A stretch of 14,574 nucleotides of DNA. Source: Prevotella merdae (GTDB lineage: Bacteria; Bacteroidota; Bacteroidia; Bacteroidales; Bacteroidaceae). Below the pieces are notes generated by a model. It was given only the letters and a program-made list of their open reading frames with translations, had not been told where the DNA came from and did not search any database. Both the position numbers and the translations under genes were made by a program. The stretch lies in NCBI RefSeq assembly GCF_900290275.1, contig NZ_LT985324.1, positions 1,181,396 through 1,195,969 on the forward strand, read 5' to 3'. Positions 14,569-14,574 of this stretch are shown here, piece after piece (positions within the stretch are counted from its first letter, which is position 1; each line of letters starts with the position of its first letter).

Positions 14569-14574
14569 GAGTGC

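Larger units (their letters stand above)
13229..14573 (-). mobile_element. IS110-family insertion sequence with bridge-RNA leader
   Basis: The element is read on the minus strand: a left end of about 274 bp with the bridge RNA, the transposase, and a right end of about 45 bp. There are no terminal inverted repeats, as expected for IS110. I placed the boundaries using the donor guides of the predicted bridge RNA. The right end reads ATAGAAAG followed by CA (minus strand, 13238-13229). The left end begins CACTCTAA (minus strand, 14573-14566). Joining them over a shared CA core gives ATAGAAAG-CA-CTCTAA. The length, about 1345 bp, is usual for the family. The left boundary falls one base from the window edge, so the outer flank is not visible. 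Confidence 0.75.

Overview
The window looks like accessory DNA from a Bacteroidales genome, most likely Prevotella/Segatella or Bacteroides. The reasons are a complete type V (FimA/Mfa1-type) fimbrial operon, lipoprotein signal peptides on the surface subunits, start codons without Shine-Dalgarno sequences, promoter-like words of the Bacteroidetes form TTTG...TAnnTTTG, and IS1182- and IS110-family insertion sequences. The species cannot be fixed from the sequence alone.

Positions 11031 down to 261, all minus strand, form one fimbrial gene cluster. In transcription order it encodes a DUF3575 outer-membrane barrel-like protein, a DUF3868/OmpA-like periplasmic protein, an Mfa1-family major fimbrillin, a FimB/Mfa2-family anchor lipoprotein, and two very large lipoproteins of 997 and 800 residues. 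Each large protein joins an N-terminal fimbrillin-like module to long C-terminal extensions, so both look like tip adhesins. One extension carries a starch-binding-module-26-like segment. The other carries a BACON-like segment and ends in a FISUMP-like domain. The stalk, anchor and tip proteins are expected to be exported as lipoproteins and assembled at the cell surface by proteolysis-triggered strand exchange. The first two proteins are probably envelope accessory factors.

The gap between stalk and anchor genes (6789-7097) and the gap after the last gene (1-260) hold dense palindromes. Several share the core GTAGGAGGTAYGGC / GCCRTACCTCCTAC, a REP-like dispersed family. An intact IS1182-family element (11381-13165) lies 350 bp upstream of the operon. 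Its outermost 19 bp on each side look like two halves of the same REP-like palindrome, so the element appears to sit in the middle of a repeat copy.

An IS110-family element fills the right end (about 13229-14573, transposase on the minus strand). Its leader (14333-14486) folds into two adjacent stem-loops with internal loops, the architecture of an IS110 bridge RNA. One loop contains two 8-nt words that match the element's own right and left ends in the order and polarity expected for donor guides. This predicts both element boundaries and a CA core. The circular junction would also bring a TTTG box next to a perfect TAnnTTTG box. This is the most interesting part of the window.
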